DNA of 33,500 nucleotides, from assembly GCA_010906965.1 (NCBI GenBank), contig JAAFHB010000029.1:1-33500 (forward strand), given 5' to 3'. The DNA comes from Mariniphaga sp. GTDB taxonomy: Bacteria; Bacteroidota; Bacteroidia; Bacteroidales; Prolixibacteraceae. The notes under the pieces were generated by a model, which saw only the letters and a program-made list of their open reading frames with translations, was not told the DNA's origin and searched no databases. Shown here piece after piece: positions 16,676-25,205 of the stretch (its first letter is position 1; each line of letters starts with the position of its first letter). Made by a program: the position numbers and the translations under genes.

Positions 16676-17305
16676 TTACCAGTACCTTTCTGATGGTGAG
16701 CCGTACAAAGCCATGATCCGGTCGGTATCGTTCTTCTTTTTGGCGCGTAAATACGATACCGAGATATTTTTATTGGTGTAGTACTGCACCAGGTTTTTAT
16801 ACTCGCGCACTTGGGTGTATATCCGGTCAATGACTGACATTCGTTCGGCATCGCTCAACGAAAGACCGTTGGCAGAAGTAACCGTTTTCAGTTCGGTCAG
16901 CATCGTACTGCTTTCCTCCAGCAGTTTGGTATAGCCCAAAGCAATGGCGCTTAATTCCCCGATCGAAAAATTATCATCAGCCATCATCTTTTGGAAACTG
17001 TTGACATAGATATCCGAAATATCACCCACCAGCAAAATTGTTTGCTGCACTTTCCGGGCATCTTTGACCAGGTCGTGAACGGATTTCAGGGCATCATAGT
17101 ATTGCTTTCCCTGCTCATAGAGCTTGACGGTCTCCTTAAAATTGGAGATCATATTTTTTGCGGTTGTGGAGGTTTCTATGATCTGCTTGGTGGTATTTAC
17201 GATACCTTGGGCAAAGTTCAACGGATCGCTTACAACCCATTGTGCTTTCAACGGGAAACTGTATAAAGCAATTAAGACTGTTATTACAAGAATTTTTATT
17301 TTCAT
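16676..17305 (-). CDS. traI: conjugative transposon protein TraI (DUF4141)
   Basis: A 209-residue secreted protein. The signal peptide MKIKILVITVLIALYSFPLK ends at Ala-Gln (about residue 22). The mature part is helical with FAQGIVNTTKQIIETSTTAK and LYEQGKQYYDALKSVHDLV, and ends with YTNKNISVSYLRAKKKNDTD. DUF4141/TraI occupies this slot, before traJ, in Bacteroides conjugative transposons and is likely a VirB5-like periplasmic component. This is not the F-plasmid relaxase also named TraI. The traJ start follows directly. Upstream, 23 bp separate it from traG. Confidence 0.9.
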   Translation of the reverse strand: MKIKILVITVLIALYSFPLKAQWVVSDPLNFAQGIVNTTKQIIETSTTAKNMISNFKETVKLYEQGKQYYDALKSVHDLVKDARKVQQTILLVGDISDIYVNSFQKMMADDNFSIGELSAIALGYTKLLEESSTMLTELKTVTSANGLSLSDAERMSVIDRIYTQVREYKNLVQYYTNKNISVSYLRAKKKNDTDRIMALYGSPSERYW

Positions 17306-17328
17306 TTTTTTGGATTTTAAATTATTTT

Positions 17329-19836
17329 TTAATTTTGTCCTGATCTTTTGCTGTCCGCCAGTTGTTTAATGGCCAGTTCAATGTTACCATCCAGCTTTTC
17401 AGCCAGATTCAATACTTCCAGTTTTTCGGTTTCTTCGGTGGTGTACGTCAGGTATTCTTCGCCGCTTACTTCGGTGGCATAAACAGCAGATTGCACCCCA
17501 CCCAAACCGATCCACACTTCTTTGTACCGGCGCGACGGATGGTTGTCCATGTTGATCGAGAGAATTTGAGCCTTTTCCTTGTCGGTCAGTCCCAGCAATG
17601 CCTGTATGGAATCGAACTTGTTCATGTACTTTCGCTGATCAAGCAGGATTTTACAGTCGGAATTGTTAATGATGCTTTCCTTAACTACGGGACTGGAAAT
17701 AATATCATCAACTTCCTGCGTAACCACTATGGCTTCCCCGAAATATTTACGCACTGTTTTGTACATATATTTCAGGTATTCAGCCATATTCGCCGAGGCG
17801 ATAGCTTTCCAGGCTTCTTCTACGATCAATTGTTTGCGAACCCCTTTTAAGCGGCGCATCTTGTTGATAAAAGCTTCCATGATGATGATGGTTACTACCG
17901 GGAAAAGCTCCTTGTTTTCCTTAATGGCGTCAATCTCGAATACAATGAACCGTTTGGACAACAGGTCTATATCCTTGTCGGAATTAAGCAGGAAATCAAA
18001 ACGTCCGCCCTTGTAATATTGTCTGAGCGTTGTAAGGAAATTGTCGATATTAAAATCCGCTTTGCTTACCTTGATTTCCCGCTGGTCCAACTCCTGACGA
18101 TAATCATCCCGCATAAACTCATAGAATGTATTGAAACACGGTATGATGCTTTTATCGGATTGTATCTTTTCGATATACGCGGTTACTGCGCTGCCCAGCT
18201 CGCCTGATTCAGTTTTTGAGGTTCTGTCATCCTCACTTTTCCAGAGGGTCAATAGCAGTGTTTTAATGCTGTCCTTTTTCTCTACATCAAACTGGTAATC
18301 ATCAGTAAAAAAGGGGTTGAATGAGATCGGGTTTTCTTCTGTATAAGTGAAATAGACACCATCTTCTCCCTTGGTTTTCCGGTTAATCAGATTACAAAGT
18401 CCCTGATAGGAATTCCCCGTATCTACCAACAATACGTGTGACCCCTGCTCATAATATTGCCTGACCATGTGGTTCATGAAAAAGGACTTTCCGCTGCCGC
18501 TGGGTCCGAGTACGAACTTGTTCCGGTTAGTAATGATCCCTTTTTTCATCGGCAGGTCGGAGATGTCCAGATGGATCGGTTTACCCGAGACGCGATCGAC
18601 CATTTTAATACCAAACGGACTAGGCGAACTGCGGTAGTTGGTTTCTTCAGTAAAGAAACACAATGCGGGTTCGATGAAGGTATAAAACGATTCTTCACTT
18701 GGAAAGTCAGCTGCATTGCCCGGCATGGCCGCCCAGTAAAGTGTAGCCGCATCCACCGTGTTGTGACGGGGTTTACATTCCATCAGTGCAAGCTGAGAAC
18801 CCACATCGTTACGGATGTGCTTCAGCTCTTCAGGATCATCACTCCATGACATTACATTGAAGTGGGCACGGACAGACGTCAACCCGAACGAGTGTGCTTC
18901 ATTCAGATATTTATCGACCCATTCTTTATTTATTTGATTGCCCCGGCTGTAGCGGGAAAGCGATTGCATATTTCGGGCAGATTTCTCAAATTTTCGCAGG
19001 TTTTCAGCACTGTCATCCAGAAAAATGAACTGGTTGTAAACATGGTTGCACGAAAGCAAAAGGCCAACCGGCGAAGCGAACGAAAGCAAACAATCACTGC
19101 GGTCGGTCGATAGTTTTTCGAACCGGCGGTTGGTACCCACCTTTCCGGGCAGGTCTTCCACGTCAGAAACCGTATGCAGGCATACGTGTTTATCACCGAT
19201 GCGAAGCCCATCGGCTCCCAGTTCCATATCCTGTAAACAGGTAGTATCATCAAGGGAGAGCGAAAAGTATTTTTCAATCAGCCCGGCACTGTTTTCCGTT
19301 CCGGTTATTTCATCGGAAGGTAAACGGGTCAGGGTAATAAACCCACTGTCGTTTACAATGCGTTCGAACTGTCCCACCGCTTCCAGAAATTTCACCGATG
19401 TTTCCCGGTTTACTTCCTTCGGCAATATAAAGCCACGACATAAGGATGAAAAATTCGATTGCATTCGCATCCGTTCTTTGGTGGTTTTGGTCAGGAAAAG
19501 GAAGCAGGAGTGGTTTAAAAACGGGCGTTCATTGAAATGACGTTCAAATGAACGGGACAGAAAACTCATATCTTCCCGGTTGGTTTCAGGTTTATACTGT
19601 TCTTTCATGAACCAGTCAGCTTTATGGATAATGCTGTAATCCGGCAAAACCTTGATGGCCTTTGTCCATGCCGAGTGAATGGCTTCGTATTCCGAACTGG
19701 TGACAGTGAAAAGTTCCGGCAAATCCACTTTAAAAGCGACAGTAATGTCAGCATCCTTGCTAATGATACAATCGTATTCGACAGCCAGTAGCGGAAACTT
19801 GCTTTCAATGGTGGCAGCTTTCAATATATTCCTCAT
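17329..19836 (-). CDS. traG: conjugation system ATPase TraG (VirB4-like)
   Basis: The 835-residue motor that energises assembly and substrate passage in the transfer channel. The N-terminal domain (1 to about 400) is the usual VirB4 one (LLAVEYDCIISKDADITVAF). Walker A is GPSGSGKS at about 444-451 in NKFVLGPSGSGKSFFMNHM, and Walker B lies around residue 670 in KQLIVEEAWKAIAS. A downstream helix (RKYFGEAIVVTQEVDDI) carries a typical VTQ motif. The ATG overlaps the end of traF by 4 bp (translational coupling). In this nomenclature TraG is the VirB4 homologue and not the coupling protein, which here is MobC. The frame is intact. Confidence 0.95.
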   Translation of the reverse strand: MRNILKAATIESKFPLLAVEYDCIISKDADITVAFKVDLPELFTVTSSEYEAIHSAWTKAIKVLPDYSIIHKADWFMKEQYKPETNREDMSFLSRSFERHFNERPFLNHSCFLFLTKTTKERMRMQSNFSSLCRGFILPKEVNRETSVKFLEAVGQFERIVNDSGFITLTRLPSDEITGTENSAGLIEKYFSLSLDDTTCLQDMELGADGLRIGDKHVCLHTVSDVEDLPGKVGTNRRFEKLSTDRSDCLLSFASPVGLLLSCNHVYNQFIFLDDSAENLRKFEKSARNMQSLSRYSRGNQINKEWVDKYLNEAHSFGLTSVRAHFNVMSWSDDPEELKHIRNDVGSQLALMECKPRHNTVDAATLYWAAMPGNAADFPSEESFYTFIEPALCFFTEETNYRSSPSPFGIKMVDRVSGKPIHLDISDLPMKKGIITNRNKFVLGPSGSGKSFFMNHMVRQYYEQGSHVLLVDTGNSYQGLCNLINRKTKGEDGVYFTYTEENPISFNPFFTDDYQFDVEKKDSIKTLLLTLWKSEDDRTSKTESGELGSAVTAYIEKIQSDKSIIPCFNTFYEFMRDDYRQELDQREIKVSKADFNIDNFLTTLRQYYKGGRFDFLLNSDKDIDLLSKRFIVFEIDAIKENKELFPVVTIIIMEAFINKMRRLKGVRKQLIVEEAWKAIASANMAEYLKYMYKTVRKYFGEAIVVTQEVDDIISSPVVKESIINNSDCKILLDQRKYMNKFDSIQALLGLTDKEKAQILSINMDNHPSRRYKEVWIGLGGVQSAVYATEVSGEEYLTYTTEETEKLEVLNLAEKLDGNIELAIKQLADSKRSGQN

Positions 19837-20162
19837 GGCCGTTCTCCTTTCTTTCCTGAACGAAACAGGCGATGGGGAACCTTCCTGCTAATCAGGTAGC
19901 GCGGGTGTTGCCGTCTGGCAAGTAATTTCATAAGGCCATGTTCTCCGTACCTGGCATTAAGCGAGAAAGTTAGCCATACCAGCACTGAAGCGGCGACCAC
20001 CCCGAACCCGATACAAATCCACTGGCCGACCCCAGCCATAAACATCACAACAAAAATGATGAAAACGGCCAGCAGCCCTCCGGCAAAGATGAACAGGTAC
20101 TGGCTTTTGAGCCCCTGGAACTCCACGCTTTTTCCTATTCCTTTATTTATATTGTACTCCAT
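19833..20162 (-). CDS. traF: conjugative transposon protein TraF (DUF4133)
   Basis: A 110-residue inner-membrane protein. The start at 20162 (MEYNINKGIGKSVEFQGLKS) matches the family beginning. The open frame extends to 20240 but that part overlaps traE. Two adjacent membrane helices are present at about residues 24-70 (YLFIFAGGLLAVFIIFVVMF, WICIGFGVVAASVLVWLTF) and the basic tail is typical (LLARRQHPRYLISRKVPHRL). Size, topology and position before traG suggest a VirB3-like role in the channel. The stop overlaps the traG start. Confidence 0.92.
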   Translation of the reverse strand: MEYNINKGIGKSVEFQGLKSQYLFIFAGGLLAVFIIFVVMFMAGVGQWICIGFGVVAASVLVWLTFSLNARYGEHGLMKLLARRQHPRYLISRKVPHRLFRSGKKGERP

Positions 20163-20202
20163 TTTATTCTCTTTTGGTAAATAATAAAGGGGTCTGTGAC
20201 CC

Positions 20203-20505
20203 TTAAAGGAAGAATGAACGTAGGATTGTAGCGGCCACAATCAGGAAGATACAGGCGCCGAACCACGATGCGGCAGTTTTCGAAGTGTCGGGATCACCAC
20301 TCGAAAACTTGTTATACACTTTTACTCCACCGATAAGGCCAACGACGGCTCCAATGGCGTAAATCAGTTTGGTCGCCGGATCGAAGTACGAAGTTACCAT
20401 CTGTGTCGCTTCGGTGATACCGGCAGTTCCGTTGCCCTGGGCAAGAGCTGATGATGCAGCAGCCATCAATACAGCCACCGAAAAAAGAAATCTATTTCTA
20501 TTCAT
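20203..20505 (-). CDS. traE: conjugative transposon protein TraE (DUF4134)
   Basis: A 100-residue membrane protein with a cleavable-looking signal (MNRNRFLFSVAVLMAAASSA, then LAQGNG) and two further helices (LIYAIGAVVGLIGGVKVYNK and WFGACIFLIVAATILRSFF). ITEATQMVTSYFDPATKLIY is the family hallmark. Two-helix topology after a signal peptide resembles VirB2-type pilins, consistent with traE-traF being VirB2-VirB3-like. It follows traD after a 136-bp gap whose minus strand can form AAAGGG...CCCTTT just upstream of traE. Confidence 0.92.
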   Translation of the reverse strand: MNRNRFLFSVAVLMAAASSALAQGNGTAGITEATQMVTSYFDPATKLIYAIGAVVGLIGGVKVYNKFSSGDPDTSKTAASWFGACIFLIVAATILRSFFL

Positions 20506-20528
20506 AAAAAATTGTTTTAAAGTGGCGA

Positions 20529-20547
20529 AAGGGTTGATAGCCCTTTA
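20529..20547 (-). promoter_or_regulatory. small stem-loop in the traD-traE gap
   Basis: AAAGGG-ctatcaa-CCCTTT lies about 25 bases upstream of the traE start in an otherwise tight operon, inside the only gap over 100 bp between traA and traM. It may set mRNA processing or attenuation between early and channel genes. No U-tract follows, so it is not a clear terminator. Confidence 0.3.
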
Positions 20548-20641
20548 CACCGGTTAAATAATCGGAGGATTTGAATTTTTAATGGCCAGGCTGACTTGTT
20601 ACCCGTAGTCATGTTTTTTCATCAGCAGTAAATATTTAGGA

Positions 20642-21373
20642 TTACACAAAATCCTTCATGTTAAAATCAGCCGGTACTTCGCTTTTACCAGCGTTTCCAT
20701 TCTCATTATTCTCATCTTTTTTATCCTTCTCGGCCATCCGGCGGTAAAAATTTGCCAGGTGCAGATTAATAGCCAGACTAACCTGATCTTCCCGCCTGGG
20801 TGCACTTTGAACCAACTGCCCGAACATGTCCGTCTGCCGGATTTTCAGCAGTATTCCACCGGCTTGCTCTTTTTCCGGGAGGGTGGCTTTGTTGTAATGC
20901 ACAACTGTCCATATAGTAGCACCCATCTCTTCGAATGTGGAACCTTCGGCCAGGGAAGTATTTCCGACTAACCACGAATCATCTTCATCGTCCTTCGCAT
21001 TGTACTCATCGTCGTTTTCGTATTCCAGCGGTACACTGATGTTCATTGGCTGGTTATCATCCCGGTTATGCGAAAAAGATTTATCCAGTTCGTTGTCCGG
21101 AACCTTTACGGGCGGTTTTGTCTCCGAAGATGCGGCAAAACTATCTTCCTTTTCCGTCCCGTTTTTTTGATTTTCAGCAGTGGCAGCTTGTGGCATTGAT
21201 TGGCGCATTACAAATGTGCTTTTCCCGATAATATCGTCTTGGTTAGGATTTTCAAAAGGAGGTTCCTGAATTTTCCGTAGCCTGTTCTTTCGACGGGAAA
21301 AGTATTCCCATAACAGATAAATCACAGTCCAGAGTATGTAACCCACAAAAGCGGTAATAAGAAAGTTTTTCAT
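20642..21373 (-). CDS. traD: conjugal transfer protein TraD-like
   Basis: A 243-residue protein with an N-terminal membrane helix (MKNFLITAFVGYILWTVIYL). A long acidic disordered linker follows (EYENDDEYNAKDDEDDSWL). The folded C-terminal part from about residue 130 reads STFEEMGATIWTVVHYNKAT, GGILLKIRQTDMFGQLVQSA and INLHLANFYRRM. Sequence and place between the DUF3408 gene and traE match TraD of CTnDOT-like elements. It is unrelated to the F-plasmid coupling protein TraD. It starts 11 bp after the upstream stop. Function in transfer is not established. Confidence 0.75.
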   Translation of the reverse strand: MKNFLITAFVGYILWTVIYLLWEYFSRRKNRLRKIQEPPFENPNQDDIIGKSTFVMRQSMPQAATAENQKNGTEKEDSFAASSETKPPVKVPDNELDKSFSHNRDDNQPMNISVPLEYENDDEYNAKDDEDDSWLVGNTSLAEGSTFEEMGATIWTVVHYNKATLPEKEQAGGILLKIRQTDMFGQLVQSAPRREDQVSLAINLHLANFYRRMAEKDKKDENNENGNAGKSEVPADFNMKDFV

Positions 21374-21384
21374 GACTGTAAATG

Positions 21385-21897
21385 CTAAAAAATCCCTTCG
21401 TTTTTCCGGTTGTATAGGGTGGTAATCTCTTCCTGGAACGTAGCAAAATGATGCTCCAGAACGTTGTCCAGATAGCTGAACAGGGAGAGCTGATTACCGC
21501 CTATAACCTGTACAATTTTCAGGATACGGTCATGGTATTGCTTACGGATATAAACCGTCTTTCCTTCCCGTGCGGTGATGCCGTCTGCCGTTCGGATAAA
21601 CAGGCTTTCGAAGTCCTGCGTTTTTCCTTTACGGCGACGGTTTTCTTCTTTCAGGGATTCCGGGGTTTTATCCATATTCCGGGCTTGTAAAACAGGCGCT
21701 GCGTTTTCCATTGATGGAGTTTCCGGTTCCTGTACCGGGGATGATTCTTTCTCGTCCTTCTCGTCCTTATCTTTCTTGTTTTCTTTGTTTTCCTTGGCTT
21801 CCTTCACCATCTGCAGATGGTCAGTCGTTCTGAACGAATGGATGATACTTTCCGCATCAATCCCATCTAAGTTTACAGTATCATTTTTCTTTGCCAT
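21385..21897 (-). CDS. DUF3408 conjugal transfer protein (TraB-like)
   Basis: A 170-residue soluble protein. The N-terminal half is very charged and probably disordered (KENKENKKDKDEKDEKESS). The C-terminal domain (about 110-165) is the DUF3408 core: VYIRKQYHDRILKIVQVIGG, LSLFSYLDNVLEHHFATFQE. It looks like a ribbon-helix-helix or related small DNA-binding fold, and it sits 4 bp after the ParA-like traA, so a ParB-like partner role is a reasonable guess but not shown. Homologues are labelled traB or traC in different elements. Confidence 0.8.
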   Translation of the reverse strand: MAKKNDTVNLDGIDAESIIHSFRTTDHLQMVKEAKENKENKKDKDEKDEKESSPVQEPETPSMENAAPVLQARNMDKTPESLKEENRRRKGKTQDFESLFIRTADGITAREGKTVYIRKQYHDRILKIVQVIGGNQLSLFSYLDNVLEHHFATFQEEITTLYNRKNEGIF

Positions 21898-21901
21898 GGT
21901 A

Positions 21902-22657
21902 CTATTTGTTGATTAGTGTAAGAATTTCGTCAGAGAGCATATCAAGGTTGCTGCCTTTAACCAGCAATTTATCAGCAGGAAAAAGCGTGGAGCGAAACAC
22001 TGCTTTGTGTGAGGATGATTGCTCCCGACGGAACCGTTTACTGTCGGGAAGAAAAGTTTTCAGCACTTGTAATTGCAGGTCTTCGATCACCTGTTCATAC
22101 ACATGGTAGAGTTCCGTCTTTTCCCTTCCATCCACTAAGTTCCACAGCAGGTACAATCCTTTGATTTTAGCCTTTCCGGTTGTAATCAGTTGCCGGGTCA
22201 GTACGACGGCAAATCGCAGGGTACTTTCCATTACCACCCGGTCGGCGCTGACCGGAGAAAAGATATAGTCCATCTGCGAGAGGGTGCGGATGACGTCGGC
22301 ATTGTTCACCGTACCGGGCAGATCGAAGAAAACAAAATCAAATTCCCCGGTTTCTGATAGTTGGGAGGCCACCTGCACCGCATCTTCCGGGGTACTGCTT
22401 ACCACCGGGTAGGCTTTTCTTCCCAGGGAGGTAAACTGCCGGTAGGCCATTAGCTTGTAATGCTCATCTTCCATGACTGTTTTCAGATCGCGTTCACGCA
22501 TTTCAACAATGCTGTATTGCGGGTAATCGCAATCGACCACGGCGACACTGTAACCTTTAACGTAGTGCAGATAGCTTGCAACCAATACGGTCAGTGTTGT
22601 TTTTCCGGCACCTCCCTTTTGCGTTGAGAATGCCACATACTTACTTTCTTTTTTCAT
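21902..22657 (-). CDS. traA: ParA-family ATPase TraA
   Basis: A 251-residue MinD/ParA-type ATPase that opens the conjugation operon. The deviant Walker A is KGGAGKTT (14-21), with the signature lysine at 14 and the catalytic K19. DCDYPQ follows near residue 45 (switch I region) and the Walker B strand FDFVFFDLPG lies near residue 107. ParA proteins here may position the element or transfer machinery, or regulate tra expression. Its partner may be the DUF3408 protein next to it. Upstream is a 300-bp tract with 8-bp periodicity, a plausible centromere-like site. The ribosome site is weak (GAAAAG). Confidence 0.9.
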   Translation of the reverse strand: MKKESKYVAFSTQKGGAGKTTLTVLVASYLHYVKGYSVAVVDCDYPQYSIVEMRERDLKTVMEDEHYKLMAYRQFTSLGRKAYPVVSSTPEDAVQVASQLSETGEFDFVFFDLPGTVNNADVIRTLSQMDYIFSPVSADRVVMESTLRFAVVLTRQLITTGKAKIKGLYLLWNLVDGREKTELYHVYEQVIEDLQLQVLKTFLPDSKRFRREQSSSHKAVFRSTLFPADKLLVKGSNLDMLSDEILTLINK

Positions 22658-22697
22658 CTTTTCAATTTTAATAGTTTGTATATTTCTATCCGGGTAT

Positions 22698-23010
22698 CTT
22701 TTATGTATTTGCCTGTATAAGGACTTACCTACCTGACTATGAACTTATCTACCTGACTACCTGCATACCAGCCTATGCACGTTTGTCCGCAGGGAAGTAC
22801 TTTGGTACGGAGATACGTTGGGATGCACGTGCGTTGGTATGTTGTTATATCCTTACATCTGTTCGTTTCTACTTATTCCCGTACATCGGTTTGTCTGTAT
22901 CGTTTTACCAATCTATTTATGCAGGTAATTCCGTTTGGTTGTACCTGAATCTGTATGCAAAAAGAGAGATGCGACTGTACCTGCTTACATACTTGAATAC
23001 CTATCGGTAA
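22698..23010. repeat. degenerate 8-bp periodic tract upstream of traA
   Basis: The sequence can be written as successive octamers around TAY, for example TACCTGAC TACCTGCA TACCAGCC TATGCACG on the left, and GTACTTTG GTACGGAG ATACGTTG in the middle. GTAC/GTAT/TTAC words recur every 8 bases up to about 23008. No protein is supported. It lies between divergent traA and mobA, beside a ParA-like gene and the candidate oriT. The pattern suggests DNA-binding iterons, one site nearly every helical turn. Confidence 0.5.
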
Positions 23011-23194
23011 TACAAATAAAAAGTATTGAAACGCCTGATTTTTACAATTCAAGAGGCCTGGCGATAAGTGGCACTGGTTTGGTCATTTATGGCCGGATGC
23101 ACCGTTAAAAGAATGTCTGGCCGACCCTCTACATTTGATCCCAAAAGCATCCAATGCGATGGAACAGCCTTTAACCGTTCAAGCATCTTTTATG

Positions 23195-23330
23195 ATCTGC
23201 CCTCAAAAGGCAGATTTTATTTGCATCGGGCAAATAGCAAGCTGTGTTTCGGGTTACCCGAAACGATTCCGGTAACCCGAAACTGCTTGCCCCGATGGGG
23301 GTAAAGCAACCTCCGAAGTCGGTTGCTTTT
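23195..23330 (+). other. oriT: candidate origin of transfer (oriT)
   Basis: A dense set of inverted repeats just upstream of the mobilization genes: ATCTGCC...GGCAGAT (23195-23215); the pair GCAAGC + GTTTCGGGTTACC (23237-23258) against GGTAACCCGAAAC + GCTTGC (23271-23290); then CCCCGATGGGG; then AAAGCAACC...GGTTGCTTT (23303-23329). A long inverted repeat next to a short GC-rich word, adjacent to relaxase genes, is the usual oriT layout. The likely nick region is around GCTTGCCCCGATGGGG. The exact nic site cannot be fixed by eye. Confidence 0.6.
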
Positions 23331-23393
23331 GGGACAATTAATGGCAGGTTTTAATCCTGCGCTGAATGCTTTGCCGTAAAAACTTCAAATGAT

Positions 23394-23831
23394 ATGGAAA
23401 AGGAAAAGAAGGTATCCCGCAAACGGGGAAGAGGGGGGCGTCCGCAGGAGGACGATCCGGCAACACATTGTGTAATGGTGCGTTTTAACAACGTGGAGAA
23501 TGCACGGTTTCTGACTTTGTTTGAGCAATCCGGGATGCAAGCCAAAGCGCTTTTCATCAAAGCACGGGTGTATGATCAAACATTCCGCGTGATAAAAACA
23601 GACCGCGCTGCACTCGAATATGTAACCAAATTGACTTCGTTTTACGCACAATACCGCACCGTTGGTGTCAATTATAATCAGGTGGTAAAGGAACTGCATT
23701 CTCACTTTTCAGAAAAAAAAACGCTGGCTTTGCTTTATAAGCTGGAGAGTATTACAAAAGAGTTGGTGACGTTGAGCGAACAAATTATGCAGTTATCACA
23801 GGATTTTAAAGAAAAATTCATGATGAAATAA
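23394..23831 (+). CDS. mobA: mobilization protein MobA (BfmA-like relaxosome accessory)
   Basis: A 145-residue basic protein. The N-terminal arm KKVSRKRGRGGRPQEDD is followed by a MobC/BfmA-type DNA-binding domain (THCVMVRFNNVENARFLTLF, MQAKALFIKARVYDQTFRVI). A helical C-terminus then contains VGVNYNQVVKELHSHF, the VG.NYNQ motif common to these relaxase accessory proteins. It binds oriT and guides the relaxase. The gene begins 64 bp after the candidate oriT and is followed 33 bp later by mobB. The start at 23394 has no strong ribosome site, as is usual in Bacteroidetes. Confidence 0.85.
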   Translation: MEKEKKVSRKRGRGGRPQEDDPATHCVMVRFNNVENARFLTLFEQSGMQAKALFIKARVYDQTFRVIKTDRAALEYVTKLTSFYAQYRTVGVNYNQVVKELHSHFSEKKTLALLYKLESITKELVTLSEQIMQLSQDFKEKFMMK

Positions 23832-23864
23832 ATCAATTGTCAAGCAACAATTATCAATTGAAAA

Positions 23865-25127
23865 ATGATTGCCAAAATAAACACCGGGAATAGCCTCTAT
23901 GGGGCATTAGCTTACAACCAGGAAAAGGTAGATGAAAAGCTGGGTAAAGTCCTTGCTTCAAACCTTGTTTGTGAGCCGGTGGACGGGCAGTTCAGCGTGC
24001 AGGAATGCGCAGCTGATTTTGCACGCTGGATGCCATCTCCGGAGCATCTGCCGACTAAAAAGCCGGTGATACATATTTCGCTTAACCCGCATCCAGACGA
24101 TAAACTGTCGGACAGCCAACTTGCGGACATTGGCCGGGAATACATGGAAATGTTGGGCTATGGCGGACAACCATACCTGATTTTTAAGCACGAAGATATC
24201 GGTCGTGATCATATCCACATCGTTTCATCGCGGGTGGACTGTGAAGGAAAGTTGATAAAGGATAGTTTTGAGCATAAACGCAGTAAAGAGATTACCGAAC
24301 TGTTGGAAAAGAAATACGGGTTGATTCAAGCTGAAGGGCAGAAACAGTCGAAACAGGGACAGCTTAATCCGGTAGATCCGGCACGAGGCAACCTGAAAAA
24401 GCAAATATCCGCTGGAATAAAACACTTGGTTGCTACCTATAATTTCCAGTCGCTGGGTGAATACCGGGCTTTGCTTTCGCTGTATAATATCGGGTTGGAG
24501 GAAGTGAAAGGTGAAGTAAAGGGAAAACCATACCGGGGATTGGTATATTCGGCATTGGATAAGGACGGGGATAAGGTCGGTACGCCGCTAAAATCTTCGC
24601 TTTTTGGTAAATCAGTTGGTTACGATGGTCTTGAAAAACGGATGGTCAAATCCGGGGAACAGGTCAAACAGCAAGGGCTTCGTGATCGAACGCGGACATC
24701 AATATCTGGTGTCATGGAAACATCACGAGATGAAACCGAATTACGAACAAAATTAAAGGCATTGAACATCGATCTGGTGCTACGCCGAAACGATCAAGGG
24801 CGTATCTATGGGGTTACTTTCATCGATCACACCAACCAATGCGTCTTTAACGGTTCCCGACTCGGGAAAGAATTTTCTGCCAATGTGTTTAATGAGCGTT
24901 TTGGCGGGCAAAAACTCGCCGCTAATGGTCAAAAAGAAACAGTACAGCCTGACGATAATACCCGCACCGAAAAAACAACCCTTCCCGACATCGGAGATGC
25001 GGTAAGTGGCCTGTTTGCTTTTCTGTCCCCTGAACTTGCAGGCAATCCGGATGATGACAACCGTTTAATAAAAAAGAAACGGAACAAAAAGCGGAGGTAT
25101 GGAAGGCAGGATGGGGGGCTCACCTAA
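23865..25127 (+). CDS. mobB: relaxase MobB
   Basis: A 420-residue MOBP-type relaxase that nicks oriT and leads the strand into the recipient. The N-terminus has MIAKINTGNSLYGALAYNQ, with candidate catalytic tyrosines Y12 and Y17. The histidine motif is KHEDIGRDHIHIVSSRVD, with H109, H116 and H118 as metal ligands. The middle (LKKQISAGIKHLVATYNFQS, KGKPYRGLVYSALD) is typical of Bacteroidetes MobB. The C-terminus is very basic (KKKRNKKRRYGRQ). The frame is intact. In CTnDOT-like elements mobC follows directly; here about 2.4 kb of cargo and intergenic DNA intervenes, with the cargo genes on the opposite strand. Confidence 0.9.
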   Translation: MIAKINTGNSLYGALAYNQEKVDEKLGKVLASNLVCEPVDGQFSVQECAADFARWMPSPEHLPTKKPVIHISLNPHPDDKLSDSQLADIGREYMEMLGYGGQPYLIFKHEDIGRDHIHIVSSRVDCEGKLIKDSFEHKRSKEITELLEKKYGLIQAEGQKQSKQGQLNPVDPARGNLKKQISAGIKHLVATYNFQSLGEYRALLSLYNIGLEEVKGEVKGKPYRGLVYSALDKDGDKVGTPLKSSLFGKSVGYDGLEKRMVKSGEQVKQQGLRDRTRTSISGVMETSRDETELRTKLKALNIDLVLRRNDQGRIYGVTFIDHTNQCVFNGSRLGKEFSANVFNERFGGQKLAANGQKETVQPDDNTRTEKTTLPDIGDAVSGLFAFLSPELAGNPDDDNRLIKKKRNKKRRYGRQDGGLT

Positions 25128-25205
25128 TGATATAAAAATGGTATTCGACCTGATATATAATTTTTAATAGCTTATTCATTAGACTTCTTGAACTTTTTTA
25201 AATTA

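Noticed and set aside
16676-16851. Longer start for traJ at 16851
   Set aside because: The extra 59 residues overlap traI and do not resemble TraJ; the ATG at 16674 follows the traI stop by one base.
22783-23010. 75-codon frame in the 8-bp periodic tract
   Set aside because: The repeated Tyr/Leu/Val pattern is a by-product of the periodic TAC/TAT words.
23068-23304. 78-codon frame over the oriT candidate
   Set aside because: It lies across inverted repeats, and its sequence shows no fold or family.
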